Of a stretch of DNA of 64,000 nucleotides, positions 1 to 12,454 are shown piece after piece (within the stretch, counting starts at the first letter, position 1; every line of letters begins with the position of its first letter). The notes beneath the pieces were generated by a model. That model ran no database searches. It worked only from the letters and a program-made list of their open reading frames with translations, and had not been told where the DNA came from. Both the position numbers and the translations under genes were made by a program. Source of the stretch: Paragyromitra xinjiangensis (Eukaryota > Ascomycota > Pezizomycetes > Pezizales > Discinaceae); assembly GCA_038503065.1 (NCBI GenBank), contig JBCAMK010000010.1:1054001-1118000 (forward strand). Reading direction: 5' to 3'.

Positions 1-3000
1 TGAACGTGTACTTGTGGGACTAAAGCTACCAGAACGCTGTATCATGGCAGGTGACTTCAATGCCCACCATCCTCTCTGGGACTCACGAGTCCGTTCACCA
101 AAACGACATGAAGCTCTTCTAGCTATACTAGAAGAATTCAATTACACCCTCATTAACGAACCTGACATTTATACCTACAACTACCCAACAGGCACTGGCA
201 GATCCGTTTTGGATCTTGCCTTCTCCTCCTCACCGATGACAGACTTGATTATGAACTGGGCAGTCATGGAAGACCTTGCAACAGGATCCGACCATGAAGT
301 GGTTCAGTTTGAAATTGCTTCCGACTCTTTGGAATGTGCCCCCCCACCATCAACGGAACAATTTAATTGGGCCAAGGCGGACTGGGACGGCTTCCAACAA
401 ACTTTCACCCTTTCCTCCATCACTACTAAAGACACCTGGGAGTTCCTACACTCCCACCCAACCCATTCAAACCTAGACGAAGCAGCTCAACACCTACGAG
501 ATTCAATCATAGCAGCTGCTAACATCCATGTGCCCAAACGAAAACCATCGCCCTTCGCCAAACCTTGGTGGAATGAAGACATCAAAGAAGGACGCAGACA
601 TATGAAGACAGCCCTCAGGGACTGGAGAACAGATCAGACTCCAGCCATGTGGCGAAGATTCAAAAACCTGCGAACATCCTACTTCAGACGAATCAGAACA
701 GCAAAAAGTGAACACTGGAATACATTCCTAGAAGAAGCTCACGGAAAAGATGTCTTCACAGCAATGAGGTACACCAAGCCTCGCAGATGTGAACACACCC
801 CCACCCTACACAATCCCACCACCCTCCAAGAGTCCAAAACCTTTGAAGAGAAAGCCAATCTCTTCCGAGCAACTCTATTCCCTCCCCCTCCCTCAGTGGA
901 ACTTGATGAACCTGTTCCAGCAGGAAAACACAAGATCCCATGGAAAGACCTCACCAACGATGAGATTCGGAAAGCAATCATGACCTCAGCACCAAAGAAA
1001 GCCCCTGGACCTGATGGAATTGGCTTCCTATGCATTCAAAAAGCATACCAAGTCGACCCAACGCAGTTCAATTCCTTCTACAAGGCCACCATGAAAGCAG
1101 GATACCACCCAACCATATGGCGTGAAGCTACAATTGCAATCATCAGAAAGGCCAATAAACCTAACTATACGGTAGCAAAAGCCTACAGACCAGTATCACT
1201 CCTCAACTGCCTTGGCAAAGTCTCAGAAAAGATCATAGCAACCCGATTAGCATTTATGGCAGAAAGATATCACCTTCTCCATAGATGGCAAATTGGAGGT
1301 CGACCAAAAAGATCAGCTGTGGATGCTTGCATGCTTATCAGCACGCTTGCCGATGCAGCCAAAAAGAAAGGCCTAACACTCTCTGCACTTTGTATGGACG
1401 TGAAAGGTGCATATGATTTTGTATTCAAACGACGACTGATCAAGACCATGATAGAACTGGACCTCCCACTTCCCATCTGCCGATGGGTGGACTCCTTCCT
1501 CAGCAATCGAACAGCCTGCATGGCATTCGACGGTGAAATTGAATCCATGGCACCCATTCAAACTGGCATCCCACAAGGATCCCCCACCTCCCCTATCCTC
1601 TTCCTCCTCTACCTGGCTCCGTTGTTCAACGAGCTAGAAGAAAAATATCCTGATTCCACCTGCCCCAGCTATGTTGATGATGTGGGCCTTCTGGTTACAG
1701 GAAAGTCTGAAGCAGAAAACTCTTGAACACTGGAAGCAATGGCACTCACCTCCTCCGAATGGGGTGAGAAAAATGCCTTGTACTTTGACAATCCAAAGAC
1801 AGAACTCACTCACTTCCACTCCAGACAAACAACTGACACCTCTGATGAAGCCAAAGTCACAATGCCTGACGGCAACGTGATCCAGGCTGCAGATGTCCAG
1901 CGATGGCTGGGTGTCTGGTTTGACCGCAAACTCACATTCAAATATCATGTGAAGACCAAAGCTGCCTCTGCACTTCGAGCCTTCATGGCTATCTCCCGTC
2001 TCGCAAGCACAGAAAAAGGACTGAGTTACAAGGCACTTCGCCAACTCTACCAAACCTGTGTAGCCACCATCAGCGACTTTGGAGCTGAAGTGTGGTGGAA
2101 CGGGCAGATTGGACTCAGCAACACCATCCAGAAAGTCCAGAATCAAGCAATGCGCAAGATTGCTGGAGCCTTCAGAACCTCACCTGTCCACACCCTGGAA
2201 GCAGAGACAGGACTCCTCCCTACCCCAATCAGATTGGATGAGTTGCAAAGAAAATATGCACTCCGAGTCCTTTCCCTACCCAACACCCATCCTATCACCT
2301 CCCTCTGCCCTGATTCCTGGCCTTCAACCCAGGAAAACGACAACCCAGACAGCTCCAACAACACTCCATGGCACCAAACCACCACCTCCCCCAAATACGA
2401 AACAAGACTACATAGGATACTGGCATCTACCAACAAATGGGTCCAGCCACAATCAGAGATTGAATACGTAGACAATCTGGCATGCCCACCATGGCACCAA
2501 AACACCATAGACATCTATATTGACCCCGCAGACAAAGACACTGCAGCAGAAAACCATCGGAACCAGACAGCTGGAGACAGTACTAGGACTGATCGCTTAG
2601 TCTTCTACACTGATGGCTCCCTCCTGGAAGGCAAAACAGGAGCTGGAGTTGCTGGTTTCCGCAGAGGTCACTCTGTGGTCAACAAATCCTACCACCTTGG
2701 CAAAGAAAATGAAGTCTTCGACGCAGAACTTTATGGTATTGCAAAAGCCACCAAGCATGCAATCCTCCAAGTTCAGCGATCACCTCACCTTACCAACGAT
2801 GTCTACATCTACTGTGACAACCAAGCAGCAGTACAATGAATGACCACACCCCTCCCCATGCCTGGCCAACACCTGGTCATTGAAGCTCGCAACAATTTGC
2901 TTCAACTCGAAGACAGTGGCATCAAAACCCATGTCTATTGGGTACCAGGACATGTTAATGTTGCTGGCAACGAGCTAGCTGATAAGCTCGCCAAGATAGG

Positions 3001-4003
3001 AGCCCAAGGAACCAAGATAGAATCAGATGTCCTCACCTCCATTACATACCTCAAGAGAAACATCAAGGAACACTCCCTGACAACATGGAAAGCCAAATGG
3101 AAGCAGGCAAAGAAAGGCCGCAGCTACTATGGACAACCAGCACTCAAACCAAGTGCCCCGCTGAGGGGAAACATCCCCAGAAGAACAGCCTCCACCATCA
3201 CCCAAATGAGAACCGGACATGGATACACTAAATCCTACCTTGCCAGAATCCCTACCAACAACATCAAAGACACCAAATGCAGATGTGGCTTCGATAACCA
3301 AACACCACAACACCTACTGCTAGAGTGTGGCCAGGAACCTCTTCCTGCCCATCGCAAAGCACTCAAAGCAGCCCTCAAACCTATGCCACTCACATGGAGA
3401 ACTGCGATGCACACCAATGCTGGCCTGGCTGCCACCATTGAAACATTCCTCACACCAACCCAAATCGTTACCAGAAATTGGACCCTGGAACGACAAGAAG
3501 ACAACAGGTATTCCCACCAAGGAATATACCTCTATAACGACGAAGAGGAAGAAAACGAAGGAGAAGAGGAGAACGGCTAGAAAGAATGGGCTACAGGCCC
3601 AAAGCATGTGATGGTGAAGGACGATAGAAAACTGATGAATACCCTGAAAGTGGGGTGAGATGGAACATGACCGTGTGGAGGATTTCTGATTATAAAAACT
3701 GTTTGAGTATTTCCCTATGATTTTACCCTGTCGATTGATATTCCGTTCGTTTCTACTGTTCGGTAGAACTTTGAGATAAATTGTTATTTCCTTTTTTGTT
3801 TTCTTTGATGTTATTTGTTTTCGATTTACTTTTCTCATGTTTTCGCAAAAGATATCTGATGTGGATATCTACTAATTAGTTGGTTCATGTTCGCGGAGGA
3901 TTTTCTTTTGTTAGTTATTGTGCGGTCATGGAGTTTCCTTTCATTGTATGCCATATCCGTTACGGATTTATGCAATATGAGCAATAAATAAATAAATAAA
4001 TAA
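1..4003 (+). mobile_element. LINE (non-LTR) retrotransposon, 5' end outside window
   Basis: The order is endonuclease, reverse transcriptase, RNase H, then a short 3' region ending in about five AATA units at 3983-4003. That is the layout and tail of fungal Tad/I-like LINEs. The element is cut by the window start, so its 5' UTR, ORF1 and left target-site duplication cannot be seen. Between the coding stop at 3580 and the tail there is about 400 nt with no ORF of its own, taken as the 3' UTR. The right boundary is set by the tail. Clade assignment is inference from domain order. Confidence 0.9.
2..3580 (+). pseudogene. LINE ORF2 polyprotein (EN-RT-RNase H), interrupted by two TGA stops
   Basis: The frame is open from base 2 to 3580 apart from TGA at 1724-1726 and TGA at 2837-2839; all three pieces share one frame, so these are point stops and not frameshifts. 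The first 100 residues are the C-terminal half of an exonuclease-endonuclease-phosphatase domain (GDFNAHH, then SDHEVV). The RT domain has APGPDG, YRPVSLL, the MDVKGAYD motif, GIPQGSPTSP and the catalytic YVDD at 1670-1681. RNase H follows with YTDGS near 2605, the DAEL motif and YCDNQAA, just before the second stop. The final piece has a cysteine/histidine cluster (CRCGF then HLLLEC) common after RNase H in fungal LINEs. Each stop is one C-to-T change from CGA (Arg). The copy cannot make a full ORF2 product. Confidence 0.92.
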
Positions 4004-5017
4004 CGTTCTGAAAACTACCAAAAGCGGACGAAGCATATACAGTCGTTCACCCTCTGCAGTAGAACTCGCAATGATAATTGGAATAAAATACTGCAAAACG
4101 AGCGGACTGCCAGATCGATATCACGGATGCATTGCGGTAGAGGAGGACCCTAGAGATCGATACGTCACGCCTGTGTTGAGCATAGAGGGAGCTGTACACT
4201 TGGTACCAGAAAGAGAAGGCAATGAAACTGCTAGCCAACCGAAGGTGTGGCTCATAGACAATCATATGGATTTGGATACCTATTATTGTGTATATTAGTA
4301 GACTATGTATTAGACGGCCAATGAGATTGAGTTAATTGGTTAAGTCGGCGAACTATGCTTTTCTTATAGCCCAGGCATATGACCGATTGTGTCTGCCAAG
4401 AGCAGTTATGAATACGCATCCTCGACAATGGTAACGCCAGACTCAACCCAACCCCAGACTTTGCGCTGTGAATGGGGGTACGATAGATGGATCGAGAACG
4501 GGGCTTTCGCCGAACACCAAATTCCGTATGGTCCAGGCACAGTACGCGGACGGTCCGCTACGAGTGAGATTCTATGAATGAGATCACAAAGATCAAAGCT
4601 TCTATTGTAGGGCAAACAAACGAAAGCAGCTGCTACCAAAAGGAGGGCATTTCATTATCAAGTTGAATCAGGAGGACTCAGCAGGTATGAAGTCGTGCGC
4701 CGAGGAACCTGGGACGGTTTGGGTAGACTGTGGAGGGTCCCTGGGGCAACCGGGGTCGCCGGGGGATTGCGGGAGTAGATGGGACTCCCTAGGATACTGT
4801 AGTAAGTCTCAGGGACATATATTTTTTGCTGATGCCGGTCTCCCACTCCAGATCATTCAGGATTGACACTCCTCGCACGGCTAGCAGGAGTAGAGACCTC
4901 AGCACCTTCAAATAGCGAGGGTAACATGAAGGGAGGGGGGGGAGGTGGAGAGGGAGAAACGGTGGATAGCAGCGAGGTTCAGGAGGAGGATAGAGAGGAT
5001 GCTTTAAGGGACTAGGG

Positions 5018-5261
5018 GAATGCTTTGGGGGTTGTTGTGAGGACTATGGCTATTCAAGGTGAGCTCTTTGGGGGTGGCTAGGCACAGAATACCAGTGGCT
5101 TATTCGCGAATCAAGGCAAAACCTTTGGTGCAGTAAGGGAGTTGGAGAATGCTTCAGGGGCTGTTATGAAGACTGTAGCAAGCGAATGGGCTCTTTGGAA
5201 GTGGTCAGGCACAGAATACCGGTGGCTTATTCGCGAATCAAGGCAAACCCTTTGGTGCACA
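5018..5261. repeat. Diverged tandem duplication, period about 129 bp
   Basis: Two copies begin with gaatgct at 5018 and 5147 and share a long near-identical stretch (gcacagaatacc ... cttattcgcgaatcaaggc) before ending at ttggtgca. Differences between the copies are mostly G/A and C/T transitions. Confidence 0.75.
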
Positions 5262-5885
5262 GGATATGGAGGGGAATTGATAGTTCTTTTGTTGTAGCTA
5301 GTTGGTAATAGTAATAGCAGTAATATACGGAATATTTTCCACAAATCAAAGATCCCGATATAAGGATATGCGAGGAGGCTTCAGGAGCATTCACCAGGAC
5401 GCAATAAGCTATCACCATGATTTCTAGCAAGGTCATCAGACACGGAGCTCAAATCAGGACTTTGGGAGGTAAAATTATAGGTGTCTGACTGGATCTAGAA
5501 ACAATAGGCTCATCTTCACAAGTCCTCCGCAGAGCATCAGGGGTGTCAGATTAGCTCTGGATACATATCAGTATCCTCCAGAGGTATCATGATAATTGCA
5601 CAATATGATCAAGACGGACCAGAGGAGCTCCGGAGGCCTTCGCGAAAGCTTCAAGAGCTATCAGGATGGGTCAGGAAGCTATCAGAATAATGTCAGGATG
5701 CGTCCTGGCACACCAGGCACAGCTAACTTCCACCTGGCGCACCTGGCGCACACAGCGTAATCTCCTGATCATTGATTTCCATCACAAGTGCTAGGGGCGC
5801 TAGGAGTGCCCTATACGTCTGAAGGAATTGTGCGGTCTTGCTGATGTAGCGAACCTACAGTTACTTCCTTTTTTCAGCTAATGGT

Positions 5886-5963
5886 AGGGTAACAGCCCCT
5901 TGTAGTTACCCTACCTAGGTAGGGTAACAGGACCGCCATAGTTACCCTGCAAGACAGGGTAAC
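5886..5963. repeat. Alternating direct/inverted array of an 8-mer, with a 24-bp perfect palindrome
   Basis: The 8-mer agggtaac occurs at 5886-5893, 5921-5928 and 5956-5963. Its reverse complement gttaccct occurs at 5905-5912 and 5941-5948, so orientation alternates five times in 78 bp. The middle pair forms a perfect palindrome at 5905-5928 centred on cctagg. Confidence 0.85.
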
Positions 5964-7569
5964 TGACCTCCAATAGCTCTAATGGTACACTCGACTAACT
6001 AATGTTGATCAAGACATGTAACGTACATTAAACCCCGTTACAGGAACACCTTATCTTCGTCCTGCAGCCCCAATGGAAAGTTCTGAATCGGTCTTCAATG
6101 CATCCAGTGCTCTCAATATACGCAATTCGTTCTCAGTATTTTGTCTTGCTTTGATTCGTGGCATTTCGTTCCTGCTGTAGCGAGATGTGTAATGCGGGAG
6201 GTGTTCAACTTGTTGTCTCACAGCTGTCCGACTTCCCCGCCATGTCCGACATCTGGGTAAATTTCATTCATTGTATCCATGTTCTCTTTCTGCTCGCCAT
6301 CCTCTAGCTTGTTTCAGAATCATTTCACTGTAGTAGTCTTCTTGGGGTGCGAAGACTTTTGGGACGCGGCTGTACAGGAGTCCTACAAGCATTCGTTTCA
6401 AATTCATTCTACAGGGTGAGACCACACACGCCCAGAAGCCTAAGCAGCCCACTACGCCTCCAGTGACAAGAAGAAACGACCTCCTACAAGCGGTCAAAGG
6501 TCTAGAAACCATACCCCTTGGGTGCGCTGAGATGCAGCAGCAACCTAACAGAACAGTTGTATTCCGCCCGACCGTCCTGACCTCCGGGCGGCCTGGGCGG
6601 CCTTTCGTTTTTTCACTGATGCAAAGGCTATCGTGCTAATGATGCTATAACCCCGGTACTATAAACGGTTCCGACACATAGAAAATGTCTCCATTATCTC
6701 TTGGCATCTTGCAATTAATTGTGCTCAGAGAAATGACCCACCGAAACAACTTAGTGAAACAGTCTTCGTGAACGTTTTCGTGGGAAACAATTATGGGAAA
6801 CGATTGCGTGAAACAACTTGTCGAAATGGTCTTGGGAAAGGATTTGGCTCGGCGATTCCTTGTGATAACGTTAGTCTATCCGTTATCTAGGAGCCTCATT
6901 ATCTAGATATGCTAGGGTGCTCACAGGAAAAGAAAATCCGGTAAGTGAGGATGAAATTATGTGTTGGTGATGGAGGAGGGAGAGAAAAAAGTGACAGCTG
7001 CGGAGCTTGCTGTTTGGTTGATGAATTTTTAATTTTAGATACCACAATTCGGTCCACGGCGATCGCAAGTGGTAGAAATTGAGATCTCTGAAAACCATTT
7101 CTCCAAACACGACCTTAGCTATGGTAGTAAATCCCAATTTGCTTGAGCTGTTCTCCATGCCACGGGGCCCACCCCAAGCCGACCAAATGCACCCACGGCT
7201 ATTTCCTTTCTTCCGATGTGAGAATGATGCTTCGATTTTACATCTAGTTAGGGCTTGCAGATGCATGGAGTATGCGGCTAAGGAAGAGTCACCGTGGAGG
7301 CTGAGCATGCATATCCCTGCATTTGCATGGCGGCAAAGAGTCACAGCAATGATTGCTTGAAACTAACTATGGATGAAGCACCTGACTCCGTGCTGCGGAA
7401 GGCTGGAATAACGTGTTTGCGACGCGATCCCCTGAGATATAAACCCGCGTTTCTCTCTCACGAAGGCATATATCTCTATCCTATTTCAATTCGGTGTTCT
7501 TTAACGTTTCTTCTCTCTTGCCATAATTTTCGTCCCAAAATACTCAATTGAGTACAATCATCTTCAATA

Positions 7570-10516
7570 ATGCCGGTTTTCGATAAGCTCACCATAGCTG
7601 CGAGCGGCTCTCATAAGGGCTACCCACAAGGTGCTTTTGCCCCTCTTTATTTTCAGACTGTGGCCTAACTTCCAGTAGCTAAACTCGAGAAACTTATCGC
7701 CAGTAATGGCGGAACATACTCTAAAACGATTGAATCCGGAGTCACGCACCTCGTCACAACTCAGGCTGATGTGGAGAAACAGTCTGCGAAAGGTTTACTT
7801 CATCATAATATGTTCGGCTCAGTAACCGTGAAGAACTAGTTTACTGACTGCCTTTTCGACAAAAAAATAGTGAGATCTGCTCAAGCTGAAGGTCTTTATC
7901 TAGTTTCATTAAATTGGCTCATTGAATCAATCGACACTGGGAAGATCCTCGCAGAGAAGGACTTTATCTTCGATACTGCGGTTGCTCCGGCTCCAGTTTC
8001 CAAACCAGATGGAGCCTCAACATCTCAAACTACCATTGCACCTAGAACCGGGATCAGGACTTCGAAGCGCACGGCTTCCAACCTTAAGGACATGAATGTC
8101 GACAAGGACGATGAGCAAGAAAAGCCAGCTACTAAGAAACCTAAAACTACTGTTAAAGGCGGCGCAGCAGATGGGGAACCGGAGGCTGAAGTTAAACCTC
8201 GGGCCAAAAGATCCGCAACTTCACAAAAGGATAAGGAGAGGACTGAGGAAGAGGAAAAGGACATTGATGATGATGAGCAGGCAGAAAAATCGACTTCCAA
8301 GAAACCCAAGGCTGCAGCGAAGGGAAAGAAGAATGAAAAGCTGACGGATGAAGAAAAGCCCGTTCCTGTGAAACCTAAAACAACTGCAAGGGGGAAAGGG
8401 AAAGGGAAAGGAAAGGCGAAACAGGAGATAACTCCAGAGCCTGAAGAGGATGAAGAAGAAGCAGAAGAGGAGCAGAAGCCTAAAATGAAAACTGTTATCA
8501 AAAAAGGGAAGGCGCCCGTAGACGAGCTTTGTCCTGGTTCCAGTAAGCTCTCCGCCACTTAGTTTCACTAATGACATATGACAATTTATGTTAACCGTAG
8601 CTATTGCAGGTTCTTTGCATGTTTATGTCGATTCGCAGGGTATTGTTTATGACGCTACCTTGAACCAAACAGACATCGGCGCAAACAACAACAAATTTTA
8701 TTACTGTCAGGTAGATTTCTTCCTTCCTAGTAGATCATTCCGCGCTAAAACATTTTCATTTCTATTTGTAGCTTCTTGAATCGGACAGTAGTAAAACGTA
8801 CTCGGTTTGGGTCCGCTACGGTCGAGTGGGCGAGCGTGGCCAAACCAAGATGTATATCAGCAATGCCAGTCTAGCCCCAGCATTAGCGCAATTTGAAAAA
8901 CTGTTTAAGAACAAAACCGGATTCCGCTGGGATGGCCGTGCCAACGCTCATGGTGGGCCTGGAAAGTATGCTTTCTTGGAACGAAATTACGAAGAAGACG
9001 AAGAGGAAGAGGAAGAGGAAACGAAGGAAGAAGGGAAAGGAGCTGGAGGATCGCCGGTAACGGTCAAGAGTCGCTTAGCCAAACCTTTGCAAAGCCTAAT
9101 GCAATTGATCTTCAATACTGATATCATGTATGAAATGGTTCCCCTTCCACCCCCGCTGATATAGTCTGACTTCCACCTTAGGCAACAATCAATGGCTTCT
9201 CTATCTTACGATAGTAATAAACTACCTCTTGGGAAGCTGTCGAAAGAAGTCATTTCTCGGGGTTACCAAACTTTGAAAGACATCGGCGAAGTCATTGACC
9301 AGAAACCTGGGTTTCTCCAAAAATTTGCAGAATACGGAACCAACCGGACCAATATCTTAAACAGGCTTTCAAACAGATACTATACCGTCATTCCACACAG
9401 TTTCGGCAGAAATGTCCCTCCTGTTATCGACAATGGCCAGAAGTTGAAGAAAGAAATTGAGCTTATTGAGAATCTTGGGGATATGGCACTAACTACCAAA
9501 ATCATGGCTGAGACCAAAGCTGCGAACACTGACAGCATTCACCAATTGGATAAGCAGTTCGACAGCTTGGGGCTGAATGAAGCTGTTCCTCGTATGTCTC
9601 CGATTTATCCATGTTGCCAAGCTGGGCTCGCATCGCTAATAGCCAACCACAGTTGACAAATCAACCACTGAATTCAAGAACCTTGAAGCATATGTCAAGA
9701 AGACTCAGGGTCAGACCCACTACATGAAACTTACCGTCGAGGATATTTTCCGTGTCACCCGTTCTGGCGAAGATGATCGTTGGCAGGCAGACGGCTGGGA
9801 CAAACATCCCAACGATAACCGCTACCTTCTTTGGCACGGATCAAGAACTACTAATTTTGCTGGTATCTTAAGCCAGGGATTACGTATCGCGCCTCCCGAA
9901 GCACCCGTTAACGGGTACATGTTCGGCAAGGGCATCTACCTTGCGGATATTGTAACCAAGAGCGCCAATTACTGTTGTGCTTATGTAAGAGTTCACCTGC
10001 CTTCCAATAGATGTGGGTTTGCTCATTCTTATATTCATAAAGTCTTCAAACAATACTGGCCTGCTGCTATTGTGCGAGGCGCAGCTTGGCGACCCGATGT
10101 TTGAGTTAAATCAATCGGACTATATGGCTGCCGAAAATTGCAAAAAGCAGGGCGCTTTGGCTACTAAAGGTCTCGGAAGGTCTGTGCCACTCAAGTGGGA
10201 GGATGCCAGCGTTGTGCATGAGGATTTGAAAGGTGTTAAAATGGTAATTCCCTTCGCCTTTCTACCGACTGTCCAATCCGTAAGTTATTGACCCTTGTTG
10301 GACTTAGCCGGCCGTTACTGCCCCTGAGGGGAATATTACTGGGGATGATCTCAGCCTGAAGCCCGGGAACCATCGATCTCTTCAATACAATGAGGTAATC
10401 CTACATTTCTGGCAATTTCTACCGCTAGTGATACTAATGCCAAGATTTAGTATATCGTCTATAACACGAGCCAGGTCAAAATCAGATATCTGTTCAGGTG
10501 CAATTTCGGCCGTTGA
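7570..10516 (+). CDS. Poly(ADP-ribose) polymerase (BRCT-WGR-PRD-catalytic)
   Basis: Proposed exons: 7570-7630, 7676-7792, 7871-8542, 8610-8710, 8772-9127, 9182-9591, 9653-9984, 10043-10243, 10308-10394, 10451-10516 (800 aa; all joins are GT-AG and in phase). An N-terminal BRCT domain (about residues 1-95, with [13 protein letters not shown]) is followed by a Lys/Glu-rich linker (about 105-280), a WGR domain ([12 protein letters not shown]), the helical regulatory domain ([10 protein letters not shown]) and the ADP-ribosyltransferase domain. The H-Y-E triad is intact: His about 634 in [11 protein letters not shown], Tyr about 668 in GKGIYLAD, Glu about 779 in LQYNEYIVY. By family knowledge such enzymes attach ADP-ribose chains from NAD+ to proteins at DNA breaks in the nucleus. 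There are no zinc fingers, as in other fungal PARPs. The ATG at 7570 directly precedes the BRCT fold. Confidence 0.95.
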
Positions 10517-11399
10517 ATTCGAGGGCTATTTACCCTTTTTATAAAATATTTACTTTCAGAGATTGTTTTCTGTAACAACTTTCTTTTTTGTCAGCAATCT
10601 GTTGGTGTATGGTAATAGAAACGACAAGTTTTGTGTAGTCGACAAATGTCGAACATTGTGGTATTTAAATGGTTCTTCCATTCAATCTTTTGATTGGGGG
10701 CGGAGAGAGGATTTGCCCCTTCCAGGCAAATGCAAGTCAGAGCCCGAGAAATCGAAATGACAGTCATGATGTGGAATATACGTATGTGTGGAAAGTAAAA
10801 TTACCACTCAAGTCAAAATCTTGGAGTAGCGACCTGTTGTGCCTGCGGGTTTCTGCCCATTATAATAGTTCAGGACCTCTTGGGACTTTCGTGGCTGTTT
10901 ATTAGCGGCTAATTCCGCCAATATATAGGGACTAGCGCAATTACCACACAGCCTGGCAAGCGAGGCTACACCCGCCGAAGAAATCCACTGCCAGTAAGGC
11001 GAAAGGAGCTAAAGCTAGGATATACCGTATTATCTCTAAATCGGCCCTTTAAAGGGCTCAGGAAAGTGTTAAAAGTGGCTGCTAAGCATCAGAAATTGCT
11101 GCCCAGTCGACAATTTACTTGCCTGATAGAGTAATTGTTACGGGAGAGATTATGTCATCAGATCTCAAGCACTATAGATACATGTAGTCTCTTTGGGCTT
11201 GAGCCCCATGTTCTCGATCATCTTTAATATACACTCATTTCATCTTCAGGTTTCTTGCCGACTAACAGTGCTTTGCGCCTGAGTCAATAAGAGGAAGCCC
11301 TCACAGTAATTTTAAAGAAAGTATTTCAGTCTAGCTTAGTCCAGGCCAGTTTCCTGTTCCCGAGATAATACGGTAACTGGAGTATCTAGGGTAGGGTAC

Positions 11400-11620
11400 T
11401 GCGGGTGTAGGGGTAAGTCTGATGACAGGTGGCGGTGTACGTGAGAATCTGTGCGCTATTCCGTAGTATACAAAGCCACGCCCCTTGTTTTCCGGTTCTT
11501 ATGGTTCTACCCAAGCACAAAACATTGGCCTAGTTTAATTGGTAAAGCTGAAAAACTGGGGCGAGCTTGAGTCTCTTAACCAAATGACTGCACCGCCACC
11601 TGTCGACAAACTTTTTTTTA
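11400..11620. mobile_element. MITE-like element, copy 1
   Basis: Inverted ends share a 14-bp perfect core: gacaggtggcggtg at 11424-11437 and its reverse complement at 11591-11604, with looser matching further out. The same core is found in the element at 11889-12127. The outer boundaries are approximate, and no target duplication is clear. Confidence 0.6.
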
Positions 11621-11888
11621 ATAATGAGTTTACTCTGAAGTACACTGTCTTCAAGAAAAAGATAGACCCTTTATGGGTATTCATCCTACGATATGGATAT
11701 GCTCCGGCCCGGCTACCATCATTTACTTTCCTTCCTTGTCATCTTTGACCTTTAAAATCTGAAAATAAACCTCGCAGGAAACACGACAGGAATATCCTTC
11801 TTCGCCTTTTCGGCCTTCAACTTTTGCCACAGCTACCAACCCCTTTCCCCTCCCCGAAGTCAACAAACTTATCACACCCTCAAAGTAC

Positions 11889-12127
11889 TTTGGGGTGGGG
11901 AAAAGTCTGTCACCAGGTGGCCGTGCTGGCAGTGCGAAACTTGACCGCCAACTCAACTCAAGACTTAAATTTTACAGCAACCTTATAGAAAGTAGAGAGG
12001 CTTCAGAGATAAAGAGAATTAAAGGTCACAGTTACTTGACGAAAGAAGAGCCCCAGAGTGTTAAAGGTGAAGGGAAGAACTGGCGCTAGCACCGCCACCT
12101 GGGACAGACTTTCCCCTGCACCCGTAG
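11889..12127. mobile_element. MITE-like element, copy 2 (same family as 11400-11620)
   Basis: The left end (aaagtctgtcaccaggtgg, about 11899-11919) pairs with the right end (12091-12127), whose reverse complement reads ggggaaagtctgtcccaggt then ggcggtg. No coding capacity. Confidence 0.6.
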
Positions 12128-12454
12128 CTATATAGTACATACAAGCCAATTCCCAGTTACATACATTATTCAAACAATCCTTGGCGGTGAAGGCCACAGC
12201 TATAAATGTTGTCAAAAACTTAATATTTCTATGGAATACCTACTGTATAGAGTAATTTTTCGGCTTTTAACGGCCAGCCTGTTGGCATTCCAGCCCATTT
12301 GAACTGTTACTATTGAGCCTCAAAAGTTCCCTTTTATGGTTAGCTTAAAGTTTAGGAGCTAGGAAACCAAGAGCTCAAGATGCTTGGCAGCAGTTGTCAG
12401 ATTCCAGCTCTACACATCGACATCGGTGTGCTTAACACATCAGGCACTTTTATC

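Larger units (their letters stand above)
4004..7569. other. Gene-free region, repeat relics
   Basis: No ORF here has recognisable domain content or plausible splicing. It contains a diverged tandem duplication (5018-5261) and an alternating inverted-repeat array (5886-5963), listed separately. The rest looks like decayed intergenic DNA plus the PARP promoter at its right end. Confidence 0.6.
10517..12454. other. Intergenic region with MITE-like elements
   Basis: No gene is supported. Two related inverted-repeat elements (about 11400-11620 and 11889-12127) are listed separately. A short relic at about 10960-11110 reads as a basic peptide in one frame, but with no family I recognise. Confidence 0.55.

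Noticed and set aside
1726..1739. A frameshift between the LINE reverse transcriptase and RNase H parts
   Set aside because: Both parts are in the same frame; only a single TGA separates them.
6264..6512. Minus-strand 82-aa ORF with one hydrophobic segment
   Set aside because: A possible membrane segment alone is weak evidence in a repeat-relic region; no family recognised.
8025..8558. Minus-strand 177-aa Ser/Phe-rich ORF
   Set aside because: It is the antisense of the Lys/Glu-rich linker of PARP; the composition is the shadow of AAG/GAA codons.
11528..11600. tRNA-like A-box and B-box (tagtttaattggta ... gagcttgagtctc)
   Set aside because: It does not fold into a full cloverleaf by eye and lies within a MITE-like element; at most a relic.
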